From Glandiceps talaboti (taxonomy: Eukaryota; Hemichordata; Enteropneusta; Spengelidae), in contig NC_135549.1 of assembly GCF_964340395.1 (NCBI RefSeq), forward strand, positions 19,617,342 to 19,681,341: 64,000 nucleotides of DNA, given 5' to 3'. Position 1 is the stretch's first letter, and the number at the start of each line of letters is the position of its first letter. This document shows positions 1-11,708 of the stretch, piece after piece. The position numbers and the translations under genes were made by a program. The notes under the pieces are model-generated. The model did not search any database. It saw nothing but the letters and a program-made list of their open reading frames with translations, and was not told where the DNA came from.

Positions 1-254
1 CACTTCTAATACAAATATCAGGCGAATAATGTTACACATGGTTGTTAATATTAGACAATGAATCCAAGTTATAATCAACCATTAACAAGAGATTTATTAT
101 TACTTGTAAAACGTACGAACTGTTCAGTCTGGTAGAAGTGTCCCGAGTGAATATAAATTGACGTTTGGTTTTAAACTCTCAAACTATATCAGAGAGTTGA
201 AAACTTAACTCTTGGGTCGCCTGTCATATTTACATTGACGTTACGTACCTAACT
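1..254. other. unannotated left edge
   Basis: AT-rich sequence with no open frame or recognisable repeat. It may contain upstream parts of the LINE-D remnant that begins near 255, but I could not recover reverse-transcriptase motifs here in any frame. Confidence 0.4.
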
Positions 255-594
255 GTGGAGTTAAAGTTTAGTACATGCATGCATGAAAACTTGGGTTGGG
301 CCAGTCCTCAAATTAGATGGAAACTCCAACTAGCAACACTCGTCTACAAATCCATAACAAATGATACCCCTAGTTACCTCACTAAAATGTGCAGTGTTTC
401 AAACCAGCTACAGATTTATCCCCATAACATGAGACATGCTAGCAATAGAAACATATACATCCCTAAAATTAAATATGTCAAACGGGCATTTCAATACAAT
501 GGTGATTTGTTGGGGGAACAGTTTGTCCCCATTGATCAGACCAGCTCCGATTTCAACAACTTTTAAAAGAGAACTTGAGAATTTTGTTTGCTAA
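255..594 (+). pseudogene. LINE-D: C-terminal end of a non-LTR retrotransposon reverse transcriptase, frameshifted
   Basis: The frame 255-566 encodes about 103 residues. Residues 14-45 (LGWASPQIRW, then LATLVYKSITNDTPSYL) fit the segment of CR1/L2-like LINE proteins that follows the reverse transcriptase, where a W..R...LQ..TLVYKS pattern and P.YL are typical. The frame closes at a TAA inside an AACTTTTAAAAG run. Ignoring one T at about position 561 restores a natural ending, NNFKRELENFVC, followed by a TAA at 592-594, so this is a one-base insertion in a once longer frame. There is no ATG at 255 (GTG), and the 5' part of the element is missing. The T-rich stretch to about 720 is probably 3' UTR. 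It is dead, and it is not adjacent to any other LINE piece. The family-level call is good; the clade is uncertain. Confidence 0.7.
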
Positions 595-827
595 TGTTAT
601 CGGTTGTCTTTTCTTTTCATAGTAACAACTTACCTTTGTAGTAGGTTATTTTTTAGTTTGTTTTGCATGCCGTTGTTCTTTCTTGTTGGATGTGTGTTGG
701 TTTTTAAATCTCGCAACTCACAGGCTATTTTGGGAGAACGGTGTTGTGCGCTGAAATGAAATCAACATATGAAAGATGAATAAATAAAATGAAATAATAA
801 AAAAATCCACCCACTCACCAATTAATC

Positions 828-876
828 CATACATACATACATACGTACACACACATACATACATACATACATACAT

Positions 877-911
<35 letters not shown>

Positions 912-929
912 TACACATACATACATACA

Positions 930-961
<32 letters not shown>

Positions 962-966
962 CATAC
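828..966. repeat. (CATA)n microsatellite with CACA interruptions
   Basis: About 139 bp of CATA units, broken by CGTACACACA and by a (CA)n run near 894-910. It produces only low-complexity frames. Confidence 0.97.
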
Positions 967-1126
967 CAATCTGATTAATATCTGAAGTGATGAAAGCGTC
1001 TAAATGCTTTATTTACCTCAGAGCTATTTCCTTCGAAGGCGGCGATCACTCGGTACGAAAGCAAACGTCACAAAACGATGGAAATAGAGGTAAATAAAGC
1101 ATTTAGACGGGATTTTAATCAGATTG
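967..1126. mobile_element. hairpin (foldback/MITE-like) element inside a CATA microsatellite
   Basis: Two terminal 12-bp arms (967-978 CAATCTGATTAA; 1115-1126 its reverse complement) enclose two perfect 23-bp arms (997-1019 and 1087-1109) and a CTATTTCC/GGAAATAG pair. The inner loop carries CTTCGAAGG. CATA microsatellite lies immediately on both sides, so a target duplication cannot be distinguished from the microsatellite itself. It has no coding capacity. A non-autonomous DNA transposon is the likeliest explanation; a structured RNA gene is possible but nothing else supports it. Confidence 0.7.
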
Positions 1127-1150
1127 ACATACATATATACATACATACAT

Positions 1151-1182
<32 letters not shown>

Positions 1183-1194
1183 TGACATACATTA
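1127..1194. repeat. (CATA)n/(CA)n microsatellite
   Basis: CATA units pass into ACACAC at about 1168-1182. This continues the tract on the left side of the hairpin element. Confidence 0.95.
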
Positions 1195-1500
1195 GTCATG
1201 TAATATGCAAGTCATACGTCAAATCACAGGTACAGTTTCATAAGGTAGGTGACAGTACTATGTATCTCATGTGTCCAGTTTTGTCATTTTCTGACGTTGC
1301 AAAACAAACAGCGACCTCTAGAGCTGGCGAACATGTTCGATATTCAGATTTTAAGAAAATTATGATTGATACATTACAGATAGCAGTTAGAAGATAACAG
1401 TATGGTATTGATGAAGGATATTTGGTAATTGTGTCTTCATTCGGATAACTGAACATTGCACAAGTATAGTAACCGTTGAGCGAATGAAGAGAATAAACAT
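1195..1500. other. unannotated stretch
   Basis: Unique-looking AT-rich sequence between microsatellites. The open minus-strand frames here run into the TA tract and show no protein-like composition. Confidence 0.4.
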
Positions 1501-1511
1501 ACATGTATATA

Positions 1512-1557
1512 TACATATGAATGTAAGTGTATGGCTGGGGAGAACAGTGCTCGATGC

Positions 1558-1562
<5 letters not shown>
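1512..1562 (+). repeat. module C (TA-tract-associated repeat), copy 1
   Basis: A roughly 50-bp segment ending in GAGAACAGTGCTCGATGC directly before a (TA)n tract. The same segment, including the preceding AAGTGT and GCTGG, recurs at 32963-33015 and 33181-33234, each time beside a TA tract. A more diverged form is at 33868-33920, and a reverse-complement form at 4665-4727. Confidence 0.75.

Positions 1563-1633
<71 letters not shown>
1563..1633. repeat. (TA)n microsatellite
   Basis: About 70 bp of uninterrupted TA dinucleotides directly after module C. Confidence 0.98.
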
Positions 1634-1635
<2 letters not shown>

Positions 1636-3032
1636 GGGCTAGGGGAATGTAGTATCGATATACATACATATTCGTATACAACACAATTGGCACAGATGGC
1701 GCTATTCAAGCGATTTCAACACTAAAGAAAAGCTAGTTGAAGTATTTGAAACGCTTGTCGTTTGTCGACATTACATTTTCACTTGACTTATAATAACGCT
1801 TTTTGTAACGCATTATGGTGACCATATTTTTTTTATGTTTCTCATTTCTTTTTCATGGCAACTATGCGTCGGTCGGTACCGATTTGAAAAAAAACCCTAA
1901 AAAACAAAAAAACTAAACAAATCAACATCTTCATGTTTCTCTGCCTCTCCCTTTACTCCTCTCTATCTTCGTGTCATTGGATTCCTGGTATGAAGCCATT
2001 CATAGCTTCTGTACACAACTCTCAGCCCTTCTTGAACAACTTCGATCATCGTAATAATGCTCTAGCTGTTCGTGAAGAAGTATCACCTTGCTCGCCGCTG
2101 CCATGACTATAGATGACATCGACAGTCCATACATTGCTTAGTCTTGCCAGAGAGGGCGCTGCCATGCAAAATAATACGATCGGGCGAAAATAATTTTTTT
2201 TATATTTGATTACGGGGCTCAAAATTTATGAGGTAATGAGTCGTGTAATGAGAAACAGAAAAAAAAGGATCACCCTTACTTGCATTTGAATATTCATAAC
2301 TTTGTTATATAATGTTGCAAAAAGGTCGTTGGTCATAACTAATTTTTTATGGCTTTAATGGTATCTTGTATATTTAATACGCATCTTGGGGGCATTGTAT
2401 AGACTCGGCAGTTCTGTGAGCACGTGCTCTGGCATCCAAGAATGTCACTACCGTGTGTTTGAGTTTTGTTTTTAAAGAGTTACACTATTATTTCGATGAT
2501 GACAGTTGATTGCATTTTTGATGCTTATTTTCAATATAATATTTTGTTTGACATTGTTTAGATGATGTTTTGATCTATTCGACCAAGTTCTTAATTTTGT
2601 TTCAATCTTCATTCCACACTAAAAAATACAGTAGGCAAATTGGTAACATAATATTTCCAACAGAATTCCAACGACGGGAGTATATTTGTGCAGTGTGAAT
2701 CCGAACATTTTCTTAATGCACATACCTCAGAGGCAGATTTCATCTAAATGCAAGTGTCCATAGTAGAGTAATCCAGCTAGAAATCGTACTGTGTAATAAT
2801 TGGACATTGTCGTGATTGACAGATGGACCAATATGCAACGGATTTCCCTTGCTGTTTGTCGGCCTACTTATATGTGTTGCAAGTCGCACATTGTCAAGAA
2901 CACAACATGGTTACCCCATTCCTGACAAGGCGTTGGTGTGCAGAGTTTAGAGTCTGTCTTGTGACCGATTTTATATCCCATCTTCTTCAAAAGATCTACC
3001 TAGACAAGTTTACTATTATATGACAAGCATGA
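1634..3032. other. unannotated stretch
   Basis: No gene, RNA or repeat recognised. It contains short T and A homopolymers (about 1826-1836, 1886-1915). Frames are at most about 66 codons and look random. Confidence 0.45.
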
Positions 3033-3443
3033 CGTATCATATCGTATTATCGTATCGTATCGTATCGTATCGTATCGTATCGTATCGTATCCTATCATAT
3101 CGTATCCTATCTTATCTTATCAACTCATGTCATATCATATAATATAATATCATATCATATCATATCATATCATATCATATCATATCATATCATATCATAT
3201 CATATCATATCATATCATATATCATATCATATCATATCATATCATATCATATGTCATGTCATGTCATGTCATGTCATGTCATGTCATGTCATGTCATGTC
3301 ATGTCATGTCATGTCATATCATAGCATAGCATAACATAGCATAGCGTAGCATAGCATAGCATATCATAGAATAGCATGTCATGTCATGTCATGACATGCC
3401 ATGTCATATAATGTCATGTCACGACATGTCACGTCATGTCATA
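3033..3443. repeat. pentanucleotide satellite with ordered variant blocks
   Basis: About 410 bp of 5-bp units. The unit changes along the array: CGTAT at 3033-3090, CATAT at about 3130-3250, CATGT at about 3253-3315, CATAG/CATAA at about 3318-3375, then CATGT again with scattered variants to 3443. Phase is kept almost throughout. Confidence 0.95.
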
Positions 3444-4664
3444 CTTCGGTTTTAGATTTTAAACTTTTGTTCACTGACACAGCCAAAACGATTTCAGCCA
3501 ACAACACAATATACAGTTATATCAGGATTATTAATTGGGTCTTAATGTGTGTTAACGTACGTTAAAAAAATACAGTTACCCGTGCTGCATAGACGATTGT
3601 GAACTGAACAAACGTCCTTGACAACTATTGCCAACCATTGCACGTCTTCCTTGGCTCACGATGTCAACATTTCTAGATTTCACAACACAAAATCCTCTGG
3701 CGTTGGCAAGATGTTTAATTGTAAGAAGATTACAAGTTTCAAATAATGCTTTTAATTAAGCACTTCAGCATTATTACTTGACCTTTTGTCTTGACAATAT
3801 TGCATATATAATATATATATAGTATATATATATATATAGTTAAATTACAGTTAAATTGCAAATGTACGACAACTCGGTAAGTATAAATTATCTAGTACTT
3901 TTTCAAACTTTCCTCAGTTGGCTTGAAATATAATACTCTTGTAATGTCTTTAAACAGCCGTGGGACATTTTGCGTGAATGTATAGCCTAGTGTCTTAAAA
4001 TGCTAATTTCACCACGTAAAAATAATTACCTAGCTCAAAGTTCGTTTATTTTCCTCTGGGTAATAGTGAAATTTTACGCCACAGTGGTTTGTATCCTACA
4101 AAGCCGTTAGCAGGTGTATCTAAGTATCTAAATGCAGTTGTTACATAAATACTAAGACTTTTATCATTCTGTTTACCGAACTGTAACACCAAGCAACCCC
4201 GAGCACATTCTTGCGAAATTCAAATTGTGCCAAATTATACCCTAGTTTGGTAACCGTCGGCCTCGTTAATTTAAAGCAGAGCGAGAGCACGAGTAACCAG
4301 TGCAATTACAGTGATGTTTTTTTTTTAACTTAGAGAAGCAGGCATCTTTACTTCTGACAAAATATGTAGTTACATGTATCCATTATGGAAAATTGAAATT
4401 TGAGCAGGCAATTTTCTTTTCTCTGCAATACCTTCATTTCAATAGGGAATAATCATGTCTTCAAGATAAAATTTCAAATATGAAATGACAATTTAGGTAT
4501 ATCATCTTCATATTGCAATTGCAACTACTGAAACAGTATATTTATGACCAATGAAAGCAGGAAATGTGTCATAGTTACCAAGCTATGTAATCCATACTAT
4601 ATACATAGTATATATATGTATCATGTGTAGCTTGCTTGATATCGTGTTATTTACATCGATCGCC
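3444..4664. other. unannotated stretch with a short TA tract
   Basis: A short TATA-rich run sits at about 3798-3838 and a T9 run at about 4318. No coding signal. Confidence 0.45.
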
Positions 4665-4727
4665 CTACATACATATGTATTGAGCACTGTTTACTCCAGC
4701 ATAGACATTTTACATATACTGAGTTTA
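4665..4727 (-). repeat. module C, diverged reverse copy
   Basis: The reverse complement reads AACTCAGTATAT, then CTGGAGTAAACAGTGCTC, then AATACATATGTATG. It matches 33868-33920 nearly base for base except for a 14-base insertion. A CA tract and a long TA tract follow shortly after. Confidence 0.7.
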
Positions 4728-4790
4728 ACACACACACACATACACACACACAAACAAACACAAATATATACACACACACATATATATTGC
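4728..4790. repeat. (CA)n-rich microsatellite
   Basis: CACACA runs interrupted by TA and AAACA units. Confidence 0.9.
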
Positions 4791-4835
4791 GTGTGTGACC
4801 TAAGTAAATAATTAAATGTACAAGTATACAAAATG

Positions 4836-4970
<135 letters not shown>

Positions 4971-5801
4971 ATACATACGATATATTGATTTTTTTTATAA
5001 AACATTTTGTCTGAAGATCAACTTCGTCGAGTTGGAAATGGTATATTTTGGATCCCATATGGCAATATACCTGTTACGCTTTAAAGGCTTATTTTCTCCA
5101 TTTCCTCCAGTGTAGGGCAGACTAATTAAAATTGAATTAAGTGACAAGGCTTGTCTTTTTAGGGTCAGAAGGTCATGTTTAGGAGCAAAGGTCATTTTTC
5201 ATCTTGTCTCCAACTACGTCATTTTCCTTTTATCATTTGCTCTGGAAGAACTAATCTTAAAAAACACTTCTCAGTCTACTGTTGAACATATGTTAGGGAT
5301 TGTGTACTACGTTTAAAGCGATCAGAGCACCGAAACAGGGTATCTGACGCCAACTATTCATCAGGTTACTCCATGGAATGTCAAGCAAGTTGTATGCTGA
5401 GCAAAGTACATAATATCTCGTATTTTAATATTCACACTTTTTTTGTGACCACTGACATATATCGTACAAACATAAACATATTCAATAACTAGACACCACC
5501 TATATTTAAAATCTACATCAGTATTGTAAGCTCATGTAAAAAATTTCATGCATTTATTTTCAATTCAATGAATGGTTGGTTGACATATAATTAAAACCGT
5601 TAGATGCGCTTGAACTTGATATCTTCTAATATCATTCCCTCTCGAAAGTGTTTAAAGACAAAGAGCAATTGGTAATTCTATATTTGTGTGGACCAGAGCA
5701 AGTGAGTGTGCAACTTATCGTCATTAGAAAAATGTACAGCCTGTTGCACTTCAATAACACATTATTCCTCTCATTTGGAGGGCTGTGAATTAGTGTGATT
5801 A
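4971..5801. other. unannotated stretch
   Basis: No supported gene or repeat. The right end grades into the outer, poorly conserved part of the foldback that begins near 5802. Confidence 0.4.
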
Positions 5802-6182
5802 CGGCGCTTACGTTCAGTCTACCATACATCAGCCTTGTAACCAGAATTGCAAGAAAGCTGCTAATACGGTTTGAAAATCTCAATACATAATTCAGTCAGC
5901 TTGCCGTCGCCATGGAATATTCAAAAGTATGCATATAAAAACACACGCAAATGACGTGTATGCAGACGAGCAGGTGCAGTGAAGTTGAGATGTGTGTTCA
6001 TCTGCATACACTTCATTTGCATGTGTGTTTATCGGCATGCATTTAAATGATCCATGGTGACAACAAGCTGTCTTAGCAATTATGCATTGAGATATTTAAA
6101 CCATATTATATATAACAGCTTTTTGCAATTGTAGTTACAAGATTAGGTATCAGAGATTGAACGGAATGTACTGTAAGCGTCA
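5802..6182. mobile_element. 380-bp foldback element with long imperfect arms
   Basis: The left arm 5802-5966 pairs with the right arm 6001-6182, with a loop of about 34 nt. Matching blocks from outside inward include GCGCTTAC, CTTGTAAC.A, AATTGCAA, AAGCTG, GGTTT.AA.ATCTCAAT.CATAATT, CAGCTTG, CCATGGA and AACACAC.GCAAATGA followed by GTGTATGCAGA. Arm identity is roughly three quarters by eye, with small gaps. Open minus-strand frames here follow from the fold and are not protein-like. Likely a non-autonomous foldback transposon; a long hairpin RNA precursor is an alternative. Confidence 0.75.
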
Positions 6183-8251
6183 TAAACAGGCCAGTTGTGA
6201 ATAGATACCAAATAGTAATCATAGCATCACAAGATGTTGACATGGTTGGTAAAAGTATATATCAACCTAGTAATTGACCTAGGGTCAACGAGGCTTACAT
6301 TTTATGTAAATCGGTTAATGTGTGCCTTGTATGCAACTCAGTTAGGAGTGAATTATTATCATATTATTCTTGCCAGATGGCTGAGGTGATTACGATTATG
6401 GAAACAAGAAAGTAGTGATTTAGCATATTAGGCTTAACAGATGGCTTGTTTTGTGATAAACGATATACTTTAAAAGGGCAAATGTAATCAGTCTGTGAAC
6501 ACTGACGGGCATAATGTTGTCTGTGATGAAACTGAGACTTGGCTGCTCTATGCTGCTGGAGTCATATATGGAGAAATACTTAACGCTACCCCTGATTGCA
6601 AGCTCAACATCGAATGTGTGAACCATGCATGAAACAGGGCACTCCACATATGTGAGCAGTCATCAACATCATCTACTACACGTGCGTACTTTCCAATTTT
6701 CCCCATTGTTTCCCATCCTGTATTTCGCACACACTCGTTTCGTGACAATATTGAAAAGTTAAACGCCATATTAAAGCCAAAATCTTCGAAATTCATGCTA
6801 TTATCAAATACACACTAACACCTAATATGTAGATGGAATCTGAATACACACGGTATGTTAGTAATGTAATGAGGTTTGACCTAGGTTTTCAATTTTCAAT
6901 GGTCAGGGTAACCAAATAATGTATATCATCTCAACGTATCTTCAAATCATATATAAATTTCTACCGTCAGCTGGCTCAGCTAGTTGCTACACCTTCAATA
7001 TGTTTAATGAGTTGGAATACAGTGAGGTATATTTCAATATTCATGTACGTTTCTTTTGACGATAAAAAACCTTCAAACTTAAAAAAAGGCATTTAAAAAG
7101 TGACACCATATGTGGAAATGATAACGTTGTTGTAAATGGAAGTCATATTGCTGCACTAAAAAGCGTCGTGTTTGCGATATAATTCATTGTCAAATATCAG
7201 TTGCGCATATATTAGCAAAATCATCAATTTTGGATATCGCTGGTTATAGATGAAAAAAACCAAAGGAGATGTCTTACTGTAAAGACGAAAACCAATACAT
7301 CAAAAAATGAATAGCATACGTTTTATATTTATAGCTTTACGATTCAAAGCTTCAACGTTTACAACGAAATAACTAGCTAGATAGATAGATAGTTAGTTAA
7401 GACGATTTTCGAATAAAAAGATCAGAATACTTGATTAGAATTGGAATCTCTACTCAAAGATGATATTACATTATACAATGTTTTTTTTTCTTATTGGGCC
7501 CGATGTTTACGAAATTTTAAGATTTTACCATCTGTGCTGATTTATACAACAATAAAAAGGATTACCTTTTTTCGAGAAAAGAAAGTGACCTTTTGAGCTA
7601 GGGTCACGGATAATTCAGAAAGGCTATAGAAATTATAAGCAATAACATGGATTTGATGAGACAGCAATGTGCATGTCAGTCGATCCTAAATTTGGATCAA
7701 CGTAACCTTCGAATAAAAATCTGTTCAATTGTTGTTATTTTATATTCACAATTATTGTTATGGATCAGTTTATGTCATAAAAATGCACCAGTCTATAATA
7801 AAGTAATCAAGGCTTGTGAAGTGCTTACAAAGCTCAATATACAGATAGTGAAAATACAGCATGCAATCCCCATGAAATATAATGCTGGTAGCAGTGCAGA
7901 TCTCCATAATTTGCAAAAGGTGGACATCTAGTTCTCGATTGCTTTTTTTTAATCAATGACCTGCTGGAAAATTAATTTATCTATCATAATCATTTTAAGT
8001 CAGGTTACAATTACAAGCAAGTGTTAAAATATGGAACTTGTAAGCCCGTCATTTAAAGTAAATCTTGGTGACTGTGAATTGTAAGAAATTGGAATATGCC
8101 AATCTGCGATGTTGTGTGTGTGTGTGTGTGTTACCACAAATAAGTATCTTCTGGACAGCCGCACAGTTGCATATATAGTGTAGGAGAGCAATCCTTCATA
8201 TATGTAAGACGTACCATTACATATGTATCACTGTGTACAGTTAGAAATGAA
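6183..8251. other. unannotated stretch
   Basis: A TAGATAGATAG run at about 7376-7392 and a short (GT)n run at 8111-8130 are the only simple repeats. Two overlapping minus-strand frames (6420-6647 and 6548-6796) are unremarkable in length and match nothing I know. Confidence 0.4.
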
Positions 8252-8509
8252 CACTATTCGAAAAGTCATATTTGACCATGTCTTTCCACCTGGGTAAATC
8301 GTAAGCAGAGGATGTGTAAATGTGGTGAGTATGAGACGAAGTTCCACCTTTGACTTAATTTACCCCCTGTGATCTCTCCCCTGGGGGTTGTAGGCAGTCA
8401 AAAGTGTCACTTCATCTTGTACTACCCCTTGACAGAGATGGTAGTTGGGTGGGTCACAGGTAGGGTAAAGGTTGGGTAAAGGTGGGTAAATTTGACTTTT
8501 CGTATAGTG
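8252..8509 (+). mobile_element. MITE with terminal inverted repeats, copy 1
   Basis: 258 bp bounded by CACTATTCGAAAAGTCA on the left and TGACTTTTCGTATAGTG on the right, which are inverted repeats with one difference over 17 bp. Similarity continues a little inward (ATTTGACC / GGTAAATTTGA). There is no coding capacity. A clearly homologous copy in the opposite orientation is at 22719-22954. No convincing target duplication is visible. It fits a non-autonomous DNA transposon of unassigned superfamily. Confidence 0.85.
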
Positions 8510-9295
8510 AAAACCCACATTTTCAGTGTTGGCTATGCAAATGAGATAAATTTAGATAAAATAGATCCTAATGCAAAACCAATCTCTGATGGAAATGAGC
8601 AAATACATGCATTTCCTTTTAAGCACGTATGCGTCTGTCAGGTTGTAACTCACTTTGTGAAAAAAATATTTGTTGGTTCATAAAGTCTTTCACTGCTTTT
8701 CTTGACCGTCGCAAGTTCTGAAGCATCAAATAGCTATGCAAATTAGTCGCTTACCTATCACATAACTATGCAAATTAGTTAGGTATTTTTCACTTCAAAC
8801 AAGTATACAACACTTCAACTACTTTCCGTATGCAAACATAACCGATCTTGATGTTACTAATGTATAGAAGGTATCTGGTATTTTAAGCGTTTCTATTGCA
8901 TAATTATACACTTCTATGAAAAAACTTAAAAGTAAATTCATTTCTGTATGTCATTTAAAACTAATATCCGACCTCGCCAACTGTCTTCTGCCTCCGAACC
9001 GGACGCGAACGCTACCGCTATTCATATTGAACGGAAAATAAAGGATACAATAATGAAACTATTAGTTTTAGACAACTAATTAAGAAGTGTTCCAGTATGT
9101 TTTCAAGGATTTGGCGAGGTAATTCAGAAATATGCCCGTTATTCTATTATAAACATCAACGAACTCATTTGTTAGAGCGTAAACAACACATTTGCATATA
9201 GCAATAGGCCGCAGTATCAAAAGCTTACCAGCTGACCTAAATCATTACGCAATGATGTTCGTCCTTTCCTGAATTATCACGCTTGCTGTACGTAT
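8510..9295. other. unannotated stretch with a short local repeat
   Basis: A CTATGCAAATTAGT unit appears twice (about 8733-8746 and 8767-8781). Otherwise nothing recognisable. Confidence 0.45.
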
Positions 9296-9445
9296 GTAAT
9301 AATAACATAACCCCATGGCCTCACAATACATGGATGGTAGGGCACGCAGCATTAAGTTATTTTCAAGTGATTCGGTAAATTCTGCTGTCGCTCGTGAAAA
9401 ACACCCTACCATCCATTGTGAGGCAGTGGGGTTCTGTCATATTAC
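9296..9445. mobile_element. 150-bp hairpin (MITE-like) element
   Basis: The left arm 9296-9342 and right arm 9404-9445 are inverted repeats. The pairing blocks are GTAATA, ACA.AACCCC, CCTCACAAT and GGATGGTAGGG, with a 3-nt insertion in the left arm. The loop is about 60 nt. There is no coding capacity beyond a chance frame. Confidence 0.7.
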
Positions 9446-9749
9446 GACAGGTATAAATTATCTCATTTTTATTTCTCTACATTTCATGCAACATGAGCAG
9501 TTTTGTAATACAAATTAACCACTGTGCAGTTGTATAGGTAAATCTGTGAATATGAACTATAACTAAACAACAAGAATTATCGGAATAAAGTATTCCTTGC
9601 GTTTAAAATGCGTGTGTCCTTGACGACCTACTGGGTCAATATTTGTATTATTACGTGTGTTGCATGATACGCATTGCATATATACACCCACATATAAATA
9701 CATGTATGTACGTGTGGACACAGACTCAGACCAAAACAAATGTAGATTT
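9446..9749. other. unannotated stretch
   Basis: No gene or repeat recognised between the hairpin element and the CATA tract. Confidence 0.4.
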
Positions 9750-9874
9750 ACATACACACATACATAAATAAATACATACATACATACATACATACATACA
9801 TACATACATACATACATACATGCATACACACATACATACATACATACATACATACATACATACATACATACATG
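9750..9874. repeat. (CATA)n microsatellite
   Basis: CATA units with CACA and AATA variants at the left edge and one CATG unit. Confidence 0.96.
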
Positions 9875-11339
9875 TACATAGACACAAAATATATAATGCT
9901 ATCTACGAAAAATGATACATGGAAAATAAAATAAATATTTAATGATATTCACGGTGTACATTGCTGGATGAGACAAAAACACATGTTTCACGAGTGTTAT
10001 TAGGTTACCATGGTACAATACGATCCAATATCCTTTACTACATATAAACAGAAGATTGATCGATCCACATCACGTGAATACGGTGCCCTTGAAAAACGTA
10101 GACTGAAACTCAACCTGTCTCTTTTAAATTTACACACCATTTCGATATCGGGCTCGTGACTACATAATGTAAGTTCGACAGGTGCAGGCAACAAGGTAAA
10201 GTGTACCCTGAAGATGTTTTGAACGAACATATGAACCGCACTAGTCTGTACTCAGGCCATTAAACCTATAAATGTACAGTTCTTATCAAGATTTGACATG
10301 TTTTCATCTCATATACAGTGAACGCTGGACGCAAGTTTAGTCTATCAGGGAATGGGTGGCACCTATTTAATATTCACATTCTAACGCCAGCCTTATCAAT
10401 ACAAGACAAGAAATCTGTCAACAGAAGAACTAATCACCTGCCTGTATTGCACAATTTTATCGGCCAAATAGCATTTTAGTTCATGGTTCAACGAATGCAT
10501 GCTATCTTTCCTCTGTTCGGGGTGGGTGCCGTGCAAGTGATGATGCTTACAATGCCCACAGGGCATTTTGGCAAGATATTCTGATAGTTTTAATATAACC
10601 AGGTAATCATTATAAGTACAAATGTAATGGAAACACCTTCCAAATGTGTACCCGACATGCACAGACCCAATATAATAAATACAGACGTCTGTGCCACCAA
10701 TCTTGTCTGTTTATAGCCGGCTTCCTCACGTCGACCACGTTGTATTCTATGATCCGACGCAATCCTCCATGATTTAGGAACTGTATTTGGATATTATTCA
10801 TTTATATTTTTTCTTTCTTAAGCCAAGGAAAATGAGCTTCACAACGTGCTTAAATATTTAGCACAAGGACACGATAAGGTGACCAAAGTATCATTCGGAA
10901 ATAATATATCTATAATTTTTTTGTCATGTTAACGCTGTAGGTACTAAGACGAAGTACATGCAACCAGTTTCAAACATCTCTTCCAAACACTTTAATATCA
11001 CTATTCAACGAACACCAATTGAAGATTTTCAAATTGAAATTCACGAATCATAGTCGTTAAAAGGATAACTGAACAATAATCGAAACTGACATTATTTACT
11101 TAAAAGGAAAGTTTTGGAAATGTGTTCAGGTGTATATCTGATAGGATTGCTTTTCTTGATACTCCATGCCGTAATAGCCTTAACATGTATACCTAATAAA
11201 GAGATGAATTGCTTTTCAAAATGTTAATGTTTTCAGAGGCTGTTGTACTATTTCGTAATCGATTCTGGATTTATATTTACTCATACGCACTTCGGGAACG
11301 GATTAAGGGGATTGAATATATATACACCCCCCACACAAG
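9875..11339. other. unannotated stretch
   Basis: Two minus-strand frames of 63-88 codons between 10396 and 10801 have no recognisable motifs. Nothing else is seen. Confidence 0.45.
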
Positions 11340-11484
11340 CACACATACATACATACATACATACATACATACATACATACATACATACATACATACACAC
11401 ACACATACATACATACATACATACATACATACATACATACATACATTAATGCATACATTAATGCATACATACATTAATACATAC
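11340..11484. repeat. (CATA)n microsatellite
   Basis: CATA units with a CACA break near 11395-11405 and CATTAATG variants at the right end. Confidence 0.96.
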
Positions 11485-11542
11485 GAACACAGAATGGTCT
11501 CAACAAACTCAACACCAAGTTATTAGCTATCGTGCTGTTAAC

Positions 11543-11543
11543 A

Positions 11544-11607
<64 letters not shown>

Positions 11608-11616
11608 TCTCTCCCT
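11543..11616. repeat. (CT)n microsatellite
   Basis: CT dinucleotides with one GT interruption, ending in CGCGCG and a C-rich run. Confidence 0.96.
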
Positions 11617-11636
11617 CCCCCCAAAAAACCCCAAAA

Positions 11637-11658
11637 CACCACCACCAACAACAATAGC

Positions 11659-11695
<37 letters not shown>

Positions 11696-11708
11696 GCAGC
11701 AACAACGA
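11637..11708. repeat. (ACC)/(CAA)n microsatellite
   Basis: ACC units pass into a CAA trinucleotide run with TAG and CAG variants. With the preceding CATA and CT tracts it forms a compound microsatellite of about 370 bp. Confidence 0.96.

Noticed and set aside
6420-6796. Two overlapping minus-strand frames read as one frameshifted gene
   Set aside because: No recognisable motif on either side of the overlap and lengths of only 75-82 codons.
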